The translations under genes and the position numbers were made by a program. Below, one piece after another: positions 52,869 through 64,000 of a stretch of DNA of 64,000 nt. The stretch's first letter is position 1. Each line of letters opens with the position of its first letter. Under the pieces are notes generated by a model. That model was not told the DNA's origin, ran no database searches, and saw only the letters and a list, made by a program, of their open reading frames with translations. This DNA comes from Marchantia polymorpha subsp. ruderalis. Taxonomy: Eukaryota; Streptophyta; Marchantiopsida; Marchantiales; Marchantiaceae. Where the stretch lies: positions 8,782,001 through 8,846,000 of the forward strand of contig AP031354.1 of the NCBI GenBank assembly GCA_037833965.1. The letters run 5' to 3'.

Positions 52869-55800
52869 GTAAAGATGTGATAATGTTCTCCGGGCAGAGT
52901 AAGAAAAACGAGGTATATATACCCAAAGCTAACTTTGCATGCAATCCGAGTTTATTAACCAAGGGTTCATCCCAAAGCCAAGTTAAACCCCAACAATTTT
53001 AGCCAAATGACATTGCTTTCATGAAATTAAAAATCAAAAGCTTATTCAATTAATTTAAGGTTGCAATATGCAAGTAAGAAAATCATTGATCTAATTTATT
53101 AATATAATCATAATAAACTTTTGATTCTAAGGAACAAAAGTGCTTACATGATTTTAATACATAAAAAATAAATTCTAAATAGTATTTTTCAATTCTTGTA
53201 TAAAGAAAAATATTTTGTGTATTCTTGGGAAAAAAATCAGTGAATTCTAAATTTTCTTGATTTTTTATTTGTAGCAAATTAATAATAAATATTTCGGCCA
53301 AACAATCATCAAATTTGATTGCATAGCTTGACTCCAGCGCAGGTACTCCTCATTTTATATAATCAACATACCTAAATCTTTTACAAAATAAATTCAAGAT
53401 GTGCACATCAAAAAAATAATATATATATTTTTTAAAATAACGTAAATTATAAACAAATAACTACTATCTAAATGACTATTTGGCCATGTATAAGTTCAAA
53501 CATTCATTAATCATATTTGTATGTCATATATTGTCTTACCATGATTGTGATCTATGTTCAAGTATTCAAAGCCTCATAAGATAAAAATACACATGTTTGA
53601 ATTCATTTATTGTTCATTCAAAAAAGTATATTGACAAATTTTTTTCTTTTTGTACAATTTTTAACTTATCTTGTATTCATAGAATTAAAATCATATGTAT
53701 GGTATATTTTAAAAGTGATTGTTTACATTAAAATATATTTTTTAATCATAAAATGGAACATTATACATGATCGATATGTTTAGATTTAGATTTCTACATT
53801 TTTTTATATTCCTGAATATTTTTTACTTGTTAATTTTGTCTTTGATTCTATTTTACATAAAAATCGAGACAATTTAAAAATGTATTTTTCGATGAATTTT
53901 TATTTTGTTGTTATGTGAAACTTGTTTCAATACAATATTGGTAAACCAATGAAAAATTTAATTTTAAGAAACATATAGTTTTATTTTAAAAAATATACCC
54001 TTTAAACAGTTCAAAACTATATTTGACATTATTTATAATTTTGAATATAGTTTTAAGATTAATCATGTACAATTGGATTAAAAAATTCATAAATAGTGTA
54101 TCTATATATATTTAATTTTAGATAAATTATAAAGTTTGAACCATATCACCTTTTTTAATATATGTAAATTATAAACCATATCAACATAAAGAAAAACATT
54201 TATTTCAACATTATTGAAACAATTCATTGACTTATTGGAAAAAAGACTTAAAATAATAATATCTCCTTGATAAAACCTATGTATTTCTATACTCAGTTAC
54301 TGAGGAGCTTAGTGAAATGAAAATATTATGCTTATAGATTTTCAATTTCGATAAAAAATATACAACATTTAACATTTTTTGAAATCACATGAGAAAATCA
54401 TGCTATCAACCTAAAGTTTCTATATCTTCAATTGAAAACATTCATATATTCTCTTTCAGTTTTGACTTTTTATGAATGTAATAATTATCCAATAAATACA
54501 GTAGAAAAGAATAGATTATCATATACTTTTTTCAATATCAGTGTAGCAAAAATAGTATTGTTTCTTTCAATGAATTGCTGTTTGAATATTGAATATTGAA
54601 GAAAATTTTAACGGAATTGTTTTTCTAAAAAATCCTTGATTTATTTTGGTTTCAAGACATGAATAAATATTATTTAAATATATTTTAAAATAAAATTATA
54701 ATAAAAAAGTATACATAATTTTAGTCAAAACTTATCATTTTTTTTTATTTGAATAGAAAAAAATCTGGTTTGAATGGTTAAGAAGATTTTAATGAATTCA
54801 ATTAATAAATTTGAATTTGAATACATTGATTACTCATTTTTTCTACAATTTTTTAATTTTTTATTTGATATTTATTTAAAAATAAACTTATCAATATTTG
54901 TACATACATTTTTTTAATTAATTTGTGTTCAATAATAAATAGTATTTAATATGGAATGTTATTCTTTATTACCAGATTTATATTAACTGTGCTTTGGATT
55001 ATGTATGTGTTAATGTGTATTGAAGTAAGATCCTTATTTCTAAATGAAAAAAAAACTGAAGCACACAAGATATTCAAGGTGATTTAAGTTTTTAATAATT
55101 TATCACATGCATTAATAAATGAAATTTATATGCATAAAATTGAATGTTGATTATAATGATATTAATGTTTATGCACTTGTGGTGATAATCTAAAGTATAT
55201 GAATTTAATTTTACATGAGTCGTGAATTGTTCAAGTTATGTAGATTATCTGAACCAAAATGTTGTAAGTTGTTGCGAAGAAGTTGAGTATAATATGTTAT
55301 ATTTAAGTCGAAGGAGCAGAATTATGTTTCATGCTTATGGAAGGATTTGTCATTATGAGTACAACATGTTAAAATGAACGTTTATAAAACCATATTGGAA
55401 ATAATAGGAATGCATCTGCAATCCAATATAAAATTCTTGGAAAAAAATGCATGAAGGTTGTAGAAACATGTAACAATTTAAAATATAATATTGAATTTAT
55501 TTGTTGTATGAATAAATAAGGTTGAAATATGAGATAAGAAATGTGCAAGCTGGAATATTTTTTATAATAGTTTGGAATAAATTAGGAAGATTTTTTTTTC
55601 ATTTACTTGTATGATAATTAATTTATTTCGATTGATATTAAATAAAAGCTTATATATGTTAGATTGTTTAAAAATTTTTCATTCATTTGAATAATATAAG
55701 ATTTTAATATGTGATTATCTTGAAACCCTTCATTACAAATTTTTTTTAGGAATATTTGAAAGAAGTTATCTTCATTCAAAATTAAAACATATTTTAATAA

Positions 55801-56879
55801 GATAAAAGCATAAGAAATTAAATTGTATTTATTTACTTTGAAATCAATGTTTCTACTTTAGGAGTATTAAATAAATTACGGTATCAATATATAATGCACA
55901 GTTTTACTTTGCAAAAATTTGAGTTTTACTTGATGTGGCAATTACATTAAATGTTTGTAAATCTGAAATAATGAAAGTTTTACTTGTCACAATGTATGAA
56001 TGAGCTACGAGAAAATCTAACAAACCTTTAACTGCAGGCCTTTTGTGTTGAAGATAGAAGTAAAACCAAGCGATACTAAATTTAGGTCTCTCATGTAGTT
56101 ATAGGTATCATGGGAGTGGTGTTTTGGGAAGCGGGTCAAGTGTCGGAATGAAAAATGGGCCTACATTCAGACACAGGTACAGTATAAACATCAAAATATG
56201 ACCGAACGGGATGTGATAACCAGAAGGGCTCGAAACCGAAGTTAAAGAAGCTAACTGTTGTTTCGGATCGGACTGGCAGTAATTATATATACATACATGT
56301 AAAATATAAAATAATATTAAAATATGGAATACACAAACCGTATAGTAATTGCGAATCTAGAAAGACTTAAGAACGATCTTATCATGCGGTGGCGCAGGGG
56401 TTCCATTTTAGGTCAATCACGTCTTATCTAGTTTACCACAAGAAGAGCCGAACATTCAAAGTCTTCGGACACGTAGTGATTACAGGATGAGCCATATACT
56501 AAGCTTGAGCTTAGCTTGTTCGAATTAAATATTGGGTACACTGCGCAAATTATTTGAAGGGCAAGATGGAGAGGGCACGCGACATAGCTCGTAACCGAAA
56601 GTTGCTCAGAACGACCACATGAGCTAAAGGAACCATGGGAGTTAGGGGCGACCATGGGGTAGGCCTCCGGAGGACTGACAAAGAAGAGTTGGCGAAACCT
56701 CGAATAGGACCCTGGCGATATTGTCTGCTCAACAACTCCTTGGATCTCCGTTTGTACCCAATGCCACACGGACATGTCAACAACACATCGACGTGGCGAG
56801 CCAAAAACAGGAGCGCAAATTTGGAATCTACATCTGGGCCTTGACTGGAACATGAACATGAACACATGAACACAGTTCG

Positions 56880-58310
56880 GTTACGGAGGAAAGGAGCGAG
56901 GAAGAGTGAGACCTGCGCGTCTGTCTATCTATTGCAATCGAGCAATGTGCAGTGGCGTATCGAGTGGAGTGAGCAGCTGCAGTGGGCAAGTGCAGCCAGC
57001 AGCAGCTGGCTGGCTGCAAGGTCATGAATAGTCGCCGAGTTACTCTCCGTACCCGGAAGCTCACTTGCTGACGGGCTCGGGGCACTTTGAAACCGTGGAA
57101 GGCAGAGAGTAACCAACGGTTGGAGATCCATGTGCATCTCGGCGCCGCTCCTGCCAACTTGTTTATAGCGGGGGGGCCCGACTGGCCGGGAAACGCAATG
57201 CCGGGCAGGCTCGGTTGGACCCGGAAGGGGCGATTTCGGACGGCGTGGGTTTTGTCGTCATTTTGCCGGGAAAGTGCTGAAAAGCAGTTCGCTCCCGGCG
57301 GCGACCGCTGCCGGGCCCACCGCGTACCCGTCTGGACGGGTTCGCCTCACCGAGTGGTCCACCGTCTACCGAGTTGCTCCCTGCGAGCGCCGGTCGGTCT
57401 TCGCGGGGCGAGAGCGGGGGAGAGACGAGCGACCGCCAGGTGCCGGCGGGCGGAGGGGAGGAAACTAGGTCGCCGGTTAGTATGCGGGGCGAGAACGTGG
57501 ATTTGCTTCAGTCCTGTGCTGACGGGGCTGACCACATACTACTCGCCCGGGCGCCCTGGCCCGCACAGTGGACGGGGTTGTCACAGCGGGCGGCCGTGCG
57601 ATGGGCATCGGACGGCGGAGATGCGGCGGGGCCTGCGCGCACATCGACGCATAACGGTGGGTGAGAGAGTTCCCGCTCGGACGAAATGTCGAGGCGCCGG
57701 ACGGCCGCATAAGGTTCGTCGAGCTAGGGCTGGGTAGACGGGGGAACGGCGAGCAGGGCTCGTGTTTGTTTATCAAACGCGACGCATGCTGTCGTAGACT
57801 GAGAGGAGGGAGGAGAGTTCGTCGTCCCGGGGCCCTCAGGCTGCTGCCTTTTGCATTGCTTTCGCTGCTGGTCACACTTTCACGTCCCCCTCCTGCTGCG
57901 CGATTCCCACTCTTTAGAGTTCCTCTTTCTTCTCTTCTTTCTCCGCTGCTGCTGCCTCTTCTTCTTCTTCTCCTTCGGACGCTCTCTGCGTTTCGTGAGC
58001 ACAAAGCCCGCCTCGAGCAGGAGGAGCGCGAAGGTAGAGAGAGATCCTGGATAGCGCCAACGGTAGTGGCGGCTTCGATTCGGACACACTCCATCGCAGG
58101 GGTCTTCGATTGTTGTTGTAGATAAACACAGGGAAGCCAGGTTCTGGGTATGCGTGCATCACTTCTTCGTGCCTGTGTGCACCCTCCGCCCTAACGCTCG
58201 GTTGCGAGTTGGTGTCCTGTGTCGAGTCGGGTGAAAACACGATTTGTGTCGCAGAAGAAAAGTTGGTGCTGGAATCACAAGAGTAAGAGGCCGCAGGGTA
58301 GGCTCGAACA
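56880..58310 (+). promoter_or_regulatory. GC-rich upstream and leader region of the GIP1-like gene
   Basis: After more than 8 kb of AT-rich DNA the composition jumps to strongly GC-rich from about 56.9 kb to the ATG at 58311. It contains purine and pyrimidine runs (for example CTT/CTG-rich 57900-57980). Long open frames occur on both strands (57087-57737 plus, 57477-58094 minus, 57661-58125 plus), which is what high GC alone produces. I read it as promoter plus 5' untranslated leader. No TATA box is distinct. An unrecognised upstream exon cannot be excluded. Confidence 0.55.
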
Positions 58311-61300
58311 ATGAGCAGCAGTAGGGCGGGGGGCGGTTCAGGCTCCGCGGCGATTCCCGCCAATGCCCGGAAGACGGTTCAGAGTCTTCGGGAAATAGTC
58401 CCGAATAGCGAGGACGAGATCTATGCGATGCTGAAGGAGTGCAACATGGATGCCAACGAGACCGTGCAAAGACTCCTCAACCAGGGTACTTCTCTTACCC
58501 TTGCTCCCTGCTTTGCCGCTTTCGCTTGCGTTCCCGACTGCAGTGATCCTGCTGTGGACTTGACCTATGTCGCTGACTAAGCCTGTTCTTTACTACCTCT
58601 TCTGCCTGCATCGAGGAACGCTGAAACGCCTGCGCCGGACATGTCATGGTCCTTGCGGTATCACCGTGCTCTGCCGTGTCGAGGAAAGTTGCTGGTTAGG
58701 GCGTTACACCCTGAGACCTACATTCGCTTCCGGAACGCGCTCTTAGCTTTTAGGGATCCCCGATGCCTGTCGATTCACTCATGCCCAATTGGATAAAGAG
58801 ATTCTGCGATAGAACGGTTCCGCCCTCTCTCTGTTTCCTGTAAGCTCTCGGGAGACGCATGCTCCTGAGGTAGCATTATCTTATATTCGCGTAGTCACAA
58901 AAAATTGATCTTATGACAGATCTTGGCCTCCGGATATCGTTACTTAAGCTTGTCTGATGTGATTGAGGCACATGTACTTGCTTGACGTTCCTACGCATTA
59001 CCTCCTACTTCTAGTCTCAGGACCTGATCTTAGCTAGTTGTGGACAACATCGTATCATACTGTTCGTCTTGTGCGAGCATTTAGTATCCATAGCTCCTTA
59101 TGCCGAGACGTCTGAGCCCGACGTAGCAAGTCTGAGGTTTCAGGTTTATGTGAATCCTTTTGCATTCTGTGCATAATATCAACTAAACAAGATCTGTTAG
59201 TTTATTTTTGGATCTGCATAGTGGGCTCTGGCTTCAAAGCTATCGAAATAGTCACCCGATGTTCACTAGAACTTTGCTCTTGTGCACATTTTCTCACTTA
59301 ATTCGAACTGATTTCAATTCTGTATTACCTTTTGAGTCGTTGGTCGAGTTTTTGGTTGTCATACTGATTAGGTTTCATCTCTTAATCTAGCGTCTGGCGT
59401 TGATGACGCAGATCCATTTCATGAAGTGAAGCGTAGAAGAGATAAGAAGAAAGAGGTGAGTTCGTTTACAGTTGTATATCTGGCTGTCTTCAATAATACG
59501 GAATCGCCCTGTTATTGGTATACAATTGAAGGGCTCTTGAATATGAACGGGCTCTAAATGTCGAGCTGCTACTTGAGTTTGGTGAATCATGGCTGTGCTG
59601 GATTCTACACGAATTGTTGGTATAAAGCTTGTAGGAGCTGGAGTGAAGTGCGCGGCTACCCTGCCTTGGTTGAAATCTCTTGATTATCAGGAGGACTATC
59701 CGCATTAGAGAAGAGTTGGGCACCTGCCGAGCTGAGTGTTCCCAGTCTTAGAAACTTAGTAATGAGATTGTTCAAGCTGTTTGACCCTTCCACATTCTGC
59801 TGAGAAGAACAAGCTGAGCTTACTGCTAGTGCACTCTCTTCCTCTCACTTTATGAACAGGGAAACAAGGATGCAACAGACAACAACAGATCGAGGCCTGC
59901 CAGTGGAAGCCAAGGGAGAGGTGGTGGTAGGGGCGGTATGATCGATCGTGGTTCTGGGAGGGGAAGCTCATTGCCTCGGCACAATACAAATGGTACGTGT
60001 GGAACATGCCGGGTGCCTTTCTCGTTGAGTGCTATTCATACATCTAACTGTTATTACCTGCAACTATTGTGGCCGTAGGAATGTGCGAATGTTTGAATGC
60101 CCCTTGCCTTAGTTTTTAATTTCTCTTTCTAGACTCTTGTCTTGCTAAATGGTGAGCTCTGAAAAAGCGACTTCCTAGGTGCCAGTGACACCTGTTAGCG
60201 AGGTAACGAGTTCTTTCTTCATTGATAATCTTCACTCAAGAGTAGCTAAGGGGTCGCTTGTCATGTTCGATCAAGATTGTCGTTCGTGGACTCAGCACTG
60301 TTTTGAACACGTGATGCTTGAATCACGTGCTCAAAACGTGAATCAATTTGGGCCACCACTTGTAATTACTCGCAAGCAGGTTTTTATGCGAAAAGTTCTT
60401 CTTGTAATTTATCTGTTGGAAGGTTTTCTCGTGTCATAGCCTCGTCTTAGAGGTAATTGTACAGGAAACATTGTCTAGTCGTTGTTACTTCTTGACACTT
60501 CGGTTAAGAGGTCTCACTTCGTTTTGCGAACTTCTTAGAACAATTAGTAATCATGGACTCGAAACATAGCACCTCACACGTGCGTAAAATTTCACATGTT
60601 ACATTGTTCTGACAACTCAACGAACCTTCGGAGTGAGCTGCTTCTTGTCGACTTATTCATTTACTAATCTATCCAGCGGGCATTGCATGTTTCTGCAGAA
60701 TTCAACGGTGGTCGTGGAAAGTCTTTTGCACCACGTGAAAACGGCAGTGTAAATAGAGCTTCCAGTACATATGGTGGTCCGTCTTCGTCAACCATGCCAA
60801 CTTATGGCCAGCAAAAGGCATACCCATCGTCGGGCTTGAGGTAAGGCTTCAGTCTCGTCGAATACAACAGCGAAGTATGTTTTGGTATACACTGCGACGC
60901 TGTCCAGGATAACTCGAATAGTGTTACTTATTATTCGGAACTTGTCACTGAATAATAACTTGGAGCCTTGCAAAATGCGGAAAATTGAACCTCTTGTCTA
61001 GGTTGTCATATCGTGTTAGCGATATACATACTTCTCACAACTAGTTTGGAATGGAATCTCTAAATGCAGCAGCGCAGCTCCAGCGTCGACTACTGCCAGC
61101 GCAACTGGACATCAAAATGGGAGCTCAGGGTTTTCACGGCCTGCGGCAGTGCCTCAAAGCACGTGGGGCGCGTCATCCTCTGGGCACGCCACGATGGCTG
61201 ACATTGTGAAAGCAAACGGTGCCCCTCCGCCTCCATCAGTACCTCCTCCTACAGCTCCCCCGGCGACTGCACCAGTGGGGACCTCTCTTCCTTCTTCCGT

Positions 61301-64000
61301 TCCCCAGCAATACACTTCTTCGCCCCCAAGCGCAACCCCATCTGTTTCATCTGGTGTGTACTCGTCGTCAACAGATCCGGTTCTACATCCATCCCTTGAC
61401 CCTCGTGCCACCGGAACACCAGGTGCAATTAAACGAGAGGTTGGGACTGTTGGTTCGACTCGTCCAAAGCCAGACTGGCCTACCAGTTCACTGAATTTGG
61501 ATGCTACAGCGGCCTCTGCAGTCCCCTCACAATCTCTGCAACCAATTTCACAATCCAGTATTCCGCCGTCAGTTGCTGCGCCTAGTCTGGAACTTGAGAA
61601 TCAGGTTGCTAGACCAAGCAGTCCTCCACCTGCCTCTGCCTCACCCCCCATTCACCAAGATCGGCCTGCTTCTCATCCTAGTTCTGTTGATACATCGGCG
61701 GGCACTCAACCGAGACAGGGTGCTAGTGCACCTTCAAGTGCTGCCCCTGGTTCACGGTCAGTAGTTGTTGGCGGTCCATTCAGTACCAGGCCTGTATATC
61801 AACCACAACAACATCCAGTCGGAACCCAAAAAGGTGAATTTTTCTCAGATAACTTTTTCTTCCTGTGTCTATTTCGCAACTGGATCGTTCTGCGTCAGAT
61901 GAGTTTCTCCGTATTAAGCGATGTGGGTTCCGCTGCGAGCTTCACACGACGTGGACTTTTGATCTGTGCACCTAACCATGTAGAACGAAGTTACTTCTGA
62001 TTTCAGTTGTCCTTGTCCGGTTTTTCTCTTTATCAACCTCGTTTCCATCACCTACCATTGATTTGTGCCATGTGCAGTCATTAATCCCTGTAGAATCTTT
62101 GCCTTTTCAGCTACTGGAGCTGGCTTGGAATGGAAACCGAAGCCCGCCGTGACGAGCACTGCCAATATGGGTGGAGTGAATACACCCTCACAGCCAGACT
62201 CAGTTAGGTCTTCTCCACCTTCGGGGTCCGTGGACTCGGTACTGTCAGGGCAAACATCAAAGCTGCAGTCTCTAAATATTCATGACGACCAGCCTGTCAT
62301 CATCCCCAACCATCTCCAGGTTCCAGAGTCCGAACGAACGCACTTGAGCTTTGGAAGCTTTGGGGCAGGGTTTGGCACAAGCTTTTCATCAAGTTATGGT
62401 AATGAGGAGAAGGCGTCCACTGCGATTGCTGAGACTATACCAGTTAATGAGCCCCCAGTGGAACAGCAAAACACCACTAGGTACTTTGGCTGCTATGTTG
62501 ATTTTCGCTCGGCATATGTCATGCGTCTCCATTTTCGATTGCGTGCAGTTCCCACCTTCTACTCACTTTTAAAAAAATTTCCGTAGCCTTACAGTGACAA
62601 ATTTCATAATCTTATCTCTCGTTGTCAGTGTGGTTAGTCCTGCACCAGCAGCTTTGAGCCAGACCTTTTCTGTACCAGAAGAGAACTTGGTTTCAAACAT
62701 CGACACTGCTGTTGTGAGTATGGGACCACCTGTTGCACCGCAGCCCGAGCTTCCGAAAGCAGATCCTATCGTACATCAAGGACCTCCTTACCCTTATCTG
62801 CCAACAGTAACGAATTATGCGGGATTCAATCTCATGCCGCAAATGCCTGCCGGACAGTATGCCTACGAGCCTGCGGAAACCCAGCCCCAGGATGTTACAA
62901 GGCTGCCTAGTTTGATGGTAAGAACTCCACCGAATTTGGGACTGGGATGTCTGTCCTTTTAGTTCCTTTAAGTTCTTCCTTTTTGTCATAGTACATCCAG
63001 GTTCATTTGGATCACCAACCCTGTATTTATATGTGGGAATGTATTACGTAGTTGCTTTATGAATTGTTCTAGATCTCCTCTGCGCTAGTTGTTTCAACTG
63101 GCTGGCGTTATCATGTTTTCGTACTTGTTCAATCAATTAGCATTTCAGGTCAGATGGTTATCGTTTATAACGATATCGTTTGTGTTATTAAACTATCCAG
63201 CCGTATACGGATCCTACCACGAGCTACTACACTCCTCCCTTCAGACCAACTTCAGACGGGGATGCGCGCTACCCGCCCTTCATGCCTTCAAATCCTTCAA
63301 GCAAGTACAACGGAAACATAGGGCTGATTAATCTGGCGGGTCAAACTATCTCGTCGTCTCAAGAGGTGAGTTGTAATTGTGGTTTGTTGCTACATAATGC
63401 ATATTCGATTGGAGTTATCAGTTTCTTGTCCAGGTTCATGGGGGTTCTTTCTTCCTTTTCATGAACGTTTAGTGTCTACTAACCAACTATGACACACTTC
63501 TACTACTTGTGTTTGACTGATTGTACTGTTACTGCACTGTCTTCTGCTTCCTGCACGGTGTCTAAAAAATCAATTTCTATCTTCGTTCTGCAGACGGGGA
63601 ACACCGGAATGCCCTCCTCTGTGTCATCCGCTCAAACCTCACAGACTGGTAACACACAAACTGTTCAAACAATGCCACAACAACAGCCTTTGCCCCTGCA
63701 CGCTTACACAGGCCAACCTACTGGAGCTCCCATTCAGCATCATTTCGCCAATGTGTTTGGGTATCAGTATCTACCTCCAAGCTTTGCCTACATGCACACT
63801 CACGCTCCTTACCAGCATAACTACACAACCACGAGTGGCTATCCACAGCCCCCTGCAGGTAACAGTTATCCTCCTACAGCTGCAAGTTCGTACACCCCAG
63901 CGGGTGCCGCCACTGTAAAATATCAACTCTCGCAGTACAAACCTGGTACTGCTACTGGTAATGCACCCCATTCAGCTGCCGCGCAAGGATATGGAGGTTA
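58311..64000 (+). CDS. GIP1: GBF-interacting protein 1-like (DUF1296), partial at window end
   Basis: Nuclear, Gln/Pro/Ser-rich protein. The Arabidopsis relative GIP1 binds G-box bZIP factors and raises their DNA binding. Exons are 58311-58485, 59391-59455, 59860-59992, 60699-60840, 61070-61833, 62111-62480, 62629-62917, 63201-63365 and 63594 onward; the reading frame is open at 64000. All splice phases agree and about 836 codons are visible. Seen: the N-terminal UBA-like GIP1_N domain (residues 16-80) with TVQSLREIVPNSEDEIYAML, LKECNMDANETVQRLLNQ and DPFHEVKRRRDKKKE. An RGG-like stretch follows (GRGGGRGGMIDRGSGRG), then a long Pro/Ser/Ala/Thr linker. IIPNHLQVPESERTHLSFGS in exon 6 is the family's central block. 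Exon 9 has VKYQLSQYKPGTATGN. An in-frame TAG four codons before the ATG fixes the start. The C terminus lies beyond the window. Confidence 0.94.
60300..60337. repeat. 16-bp inverted repeat containing two G-boxes
   Basis: GTTTTGAACACGTGAT (60300-60315) and ATCACGTGCTCAAAAC (60322-60337) pair with one mismatch over GCTTGA. Each arm holds a CACGTG G-box core. It lies in the third intron of the GIP1-like gene. Confidence 0.85.

Larger units (their letters stand above)
47940..56300. other. Very AT-rich gene desert
   Basis: About 8.4 kb with long A/T runs and few GC-rich words, apart from the element at 52.09-52.87 kb. From 49.7 to 52.0 and 53.0 to 56.0 kb there is essentially no open frame of 60 codons on either strand (one at 53301-53083 minus). 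Short ATT/TAA repeats occur, for example 48970-48995. No gene, RNA or transposase remnant is recognisable. Confidence 0.7.

Noticed and set aside
56428-56865. 145-codon minus frame
   Set aside because: Overlaps a 107-codon minus frame in another phase; neither has recognisable features.
57087-57737. 216-codon plus frame upstream of the GIP1-like gene
   Set aside because: Arg/Gly/Pro-rich composition typical of random GC-rich DNA, with equal-sized frames on the other strand.
57477-58094. 205-codon minus frame
   Set aside because: Lies antisense in the GC-rich leader; low-complexity Arg/Ser content and no family signal.

Overview
The window is nuclear DNA of a land plant. It carries spliced genes with GT-AG introns of about 60 to 850 bases, wide AT-rich gaps, GC-rich leader regions, and three gene families with clear plant character: a histidyl-tRNA synthetase with the long plant N-terminal extension, an At5g58100-type membrane protein, and a GBF-interacting (GIP1/DUF1296) protein. 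A FUT8/NodZ-like (GT23-type) fucosyltransferase gene, not expected in flowering plants, makes a bryophyte or other seedless plant most likely. This is inference; the species cannot be fixed from the sequence alone.

Layout. 1-6.6 kb: no secure gene, a few open frames of unknown meaning. 6.6-11.2 kb (minus): cytosolic histidyl-tRNA synthetase, 7 exons, 1002 residues by my splice model. 11.2-14.7 kb: intergenic, with a perfect 99-bp tandem duplication and several hairpins. 14.7-25.0 kb (minus): a many-exon gene for a secretory-pathway membrane protein of the At5g58100 (SPOTTED POLLEN 1) family. 25.0-27.9 kb: shared upstream region with a hairpin and a 53-bp repeat array. 27.9-30.8 kb (plus): Dus1-type tRNA-dihydrouridine synthase, 3 exons, 630 residues. 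30.8-35.1 kb: mostly non-coding, with a 97-bp direct repeat. 35.1-37.5 kb (plus): a divergent E2F/DP-family (DP-like) transcription factor, 8 exons, 382 residues. 37.5-41.3 kb: AT-rich intergenic DNA. 41.3-43.9 kb (minus): GT23-like fucosyltransferase, 5 exons in my model, 607 residues. 44-47.9 kb: unresolved open frames. 47.9-56.3 kb: very AT-rich gene desert interrupted at 52.1-52.9 kb by a GC-richer element with ~100-nt inverted repeats. 56.3-58.3 kb: GC-rich leader of the last gene. 58.3-64.0 kb (plus): GIP1-like gene, cut by the window end.

The genes do not form a pathway or cluster. Two act in translation (HisRS charges tRNA-His; Dus1 modifies tRNA), two are nuclear regulators (DP-like, GIP1-like), and two act in the secretory system (At5g58100-like, GT23-like). 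I see no operon-like or defence-like system. The items most worth a second look are the divergent DP-like factor, the GT23-like enzyme with an altered tandem-arginine motif, the inverted-repeat element at 52.1-52.9 kb, and a G-box hairpin in an intron of the GIP1-like gene.
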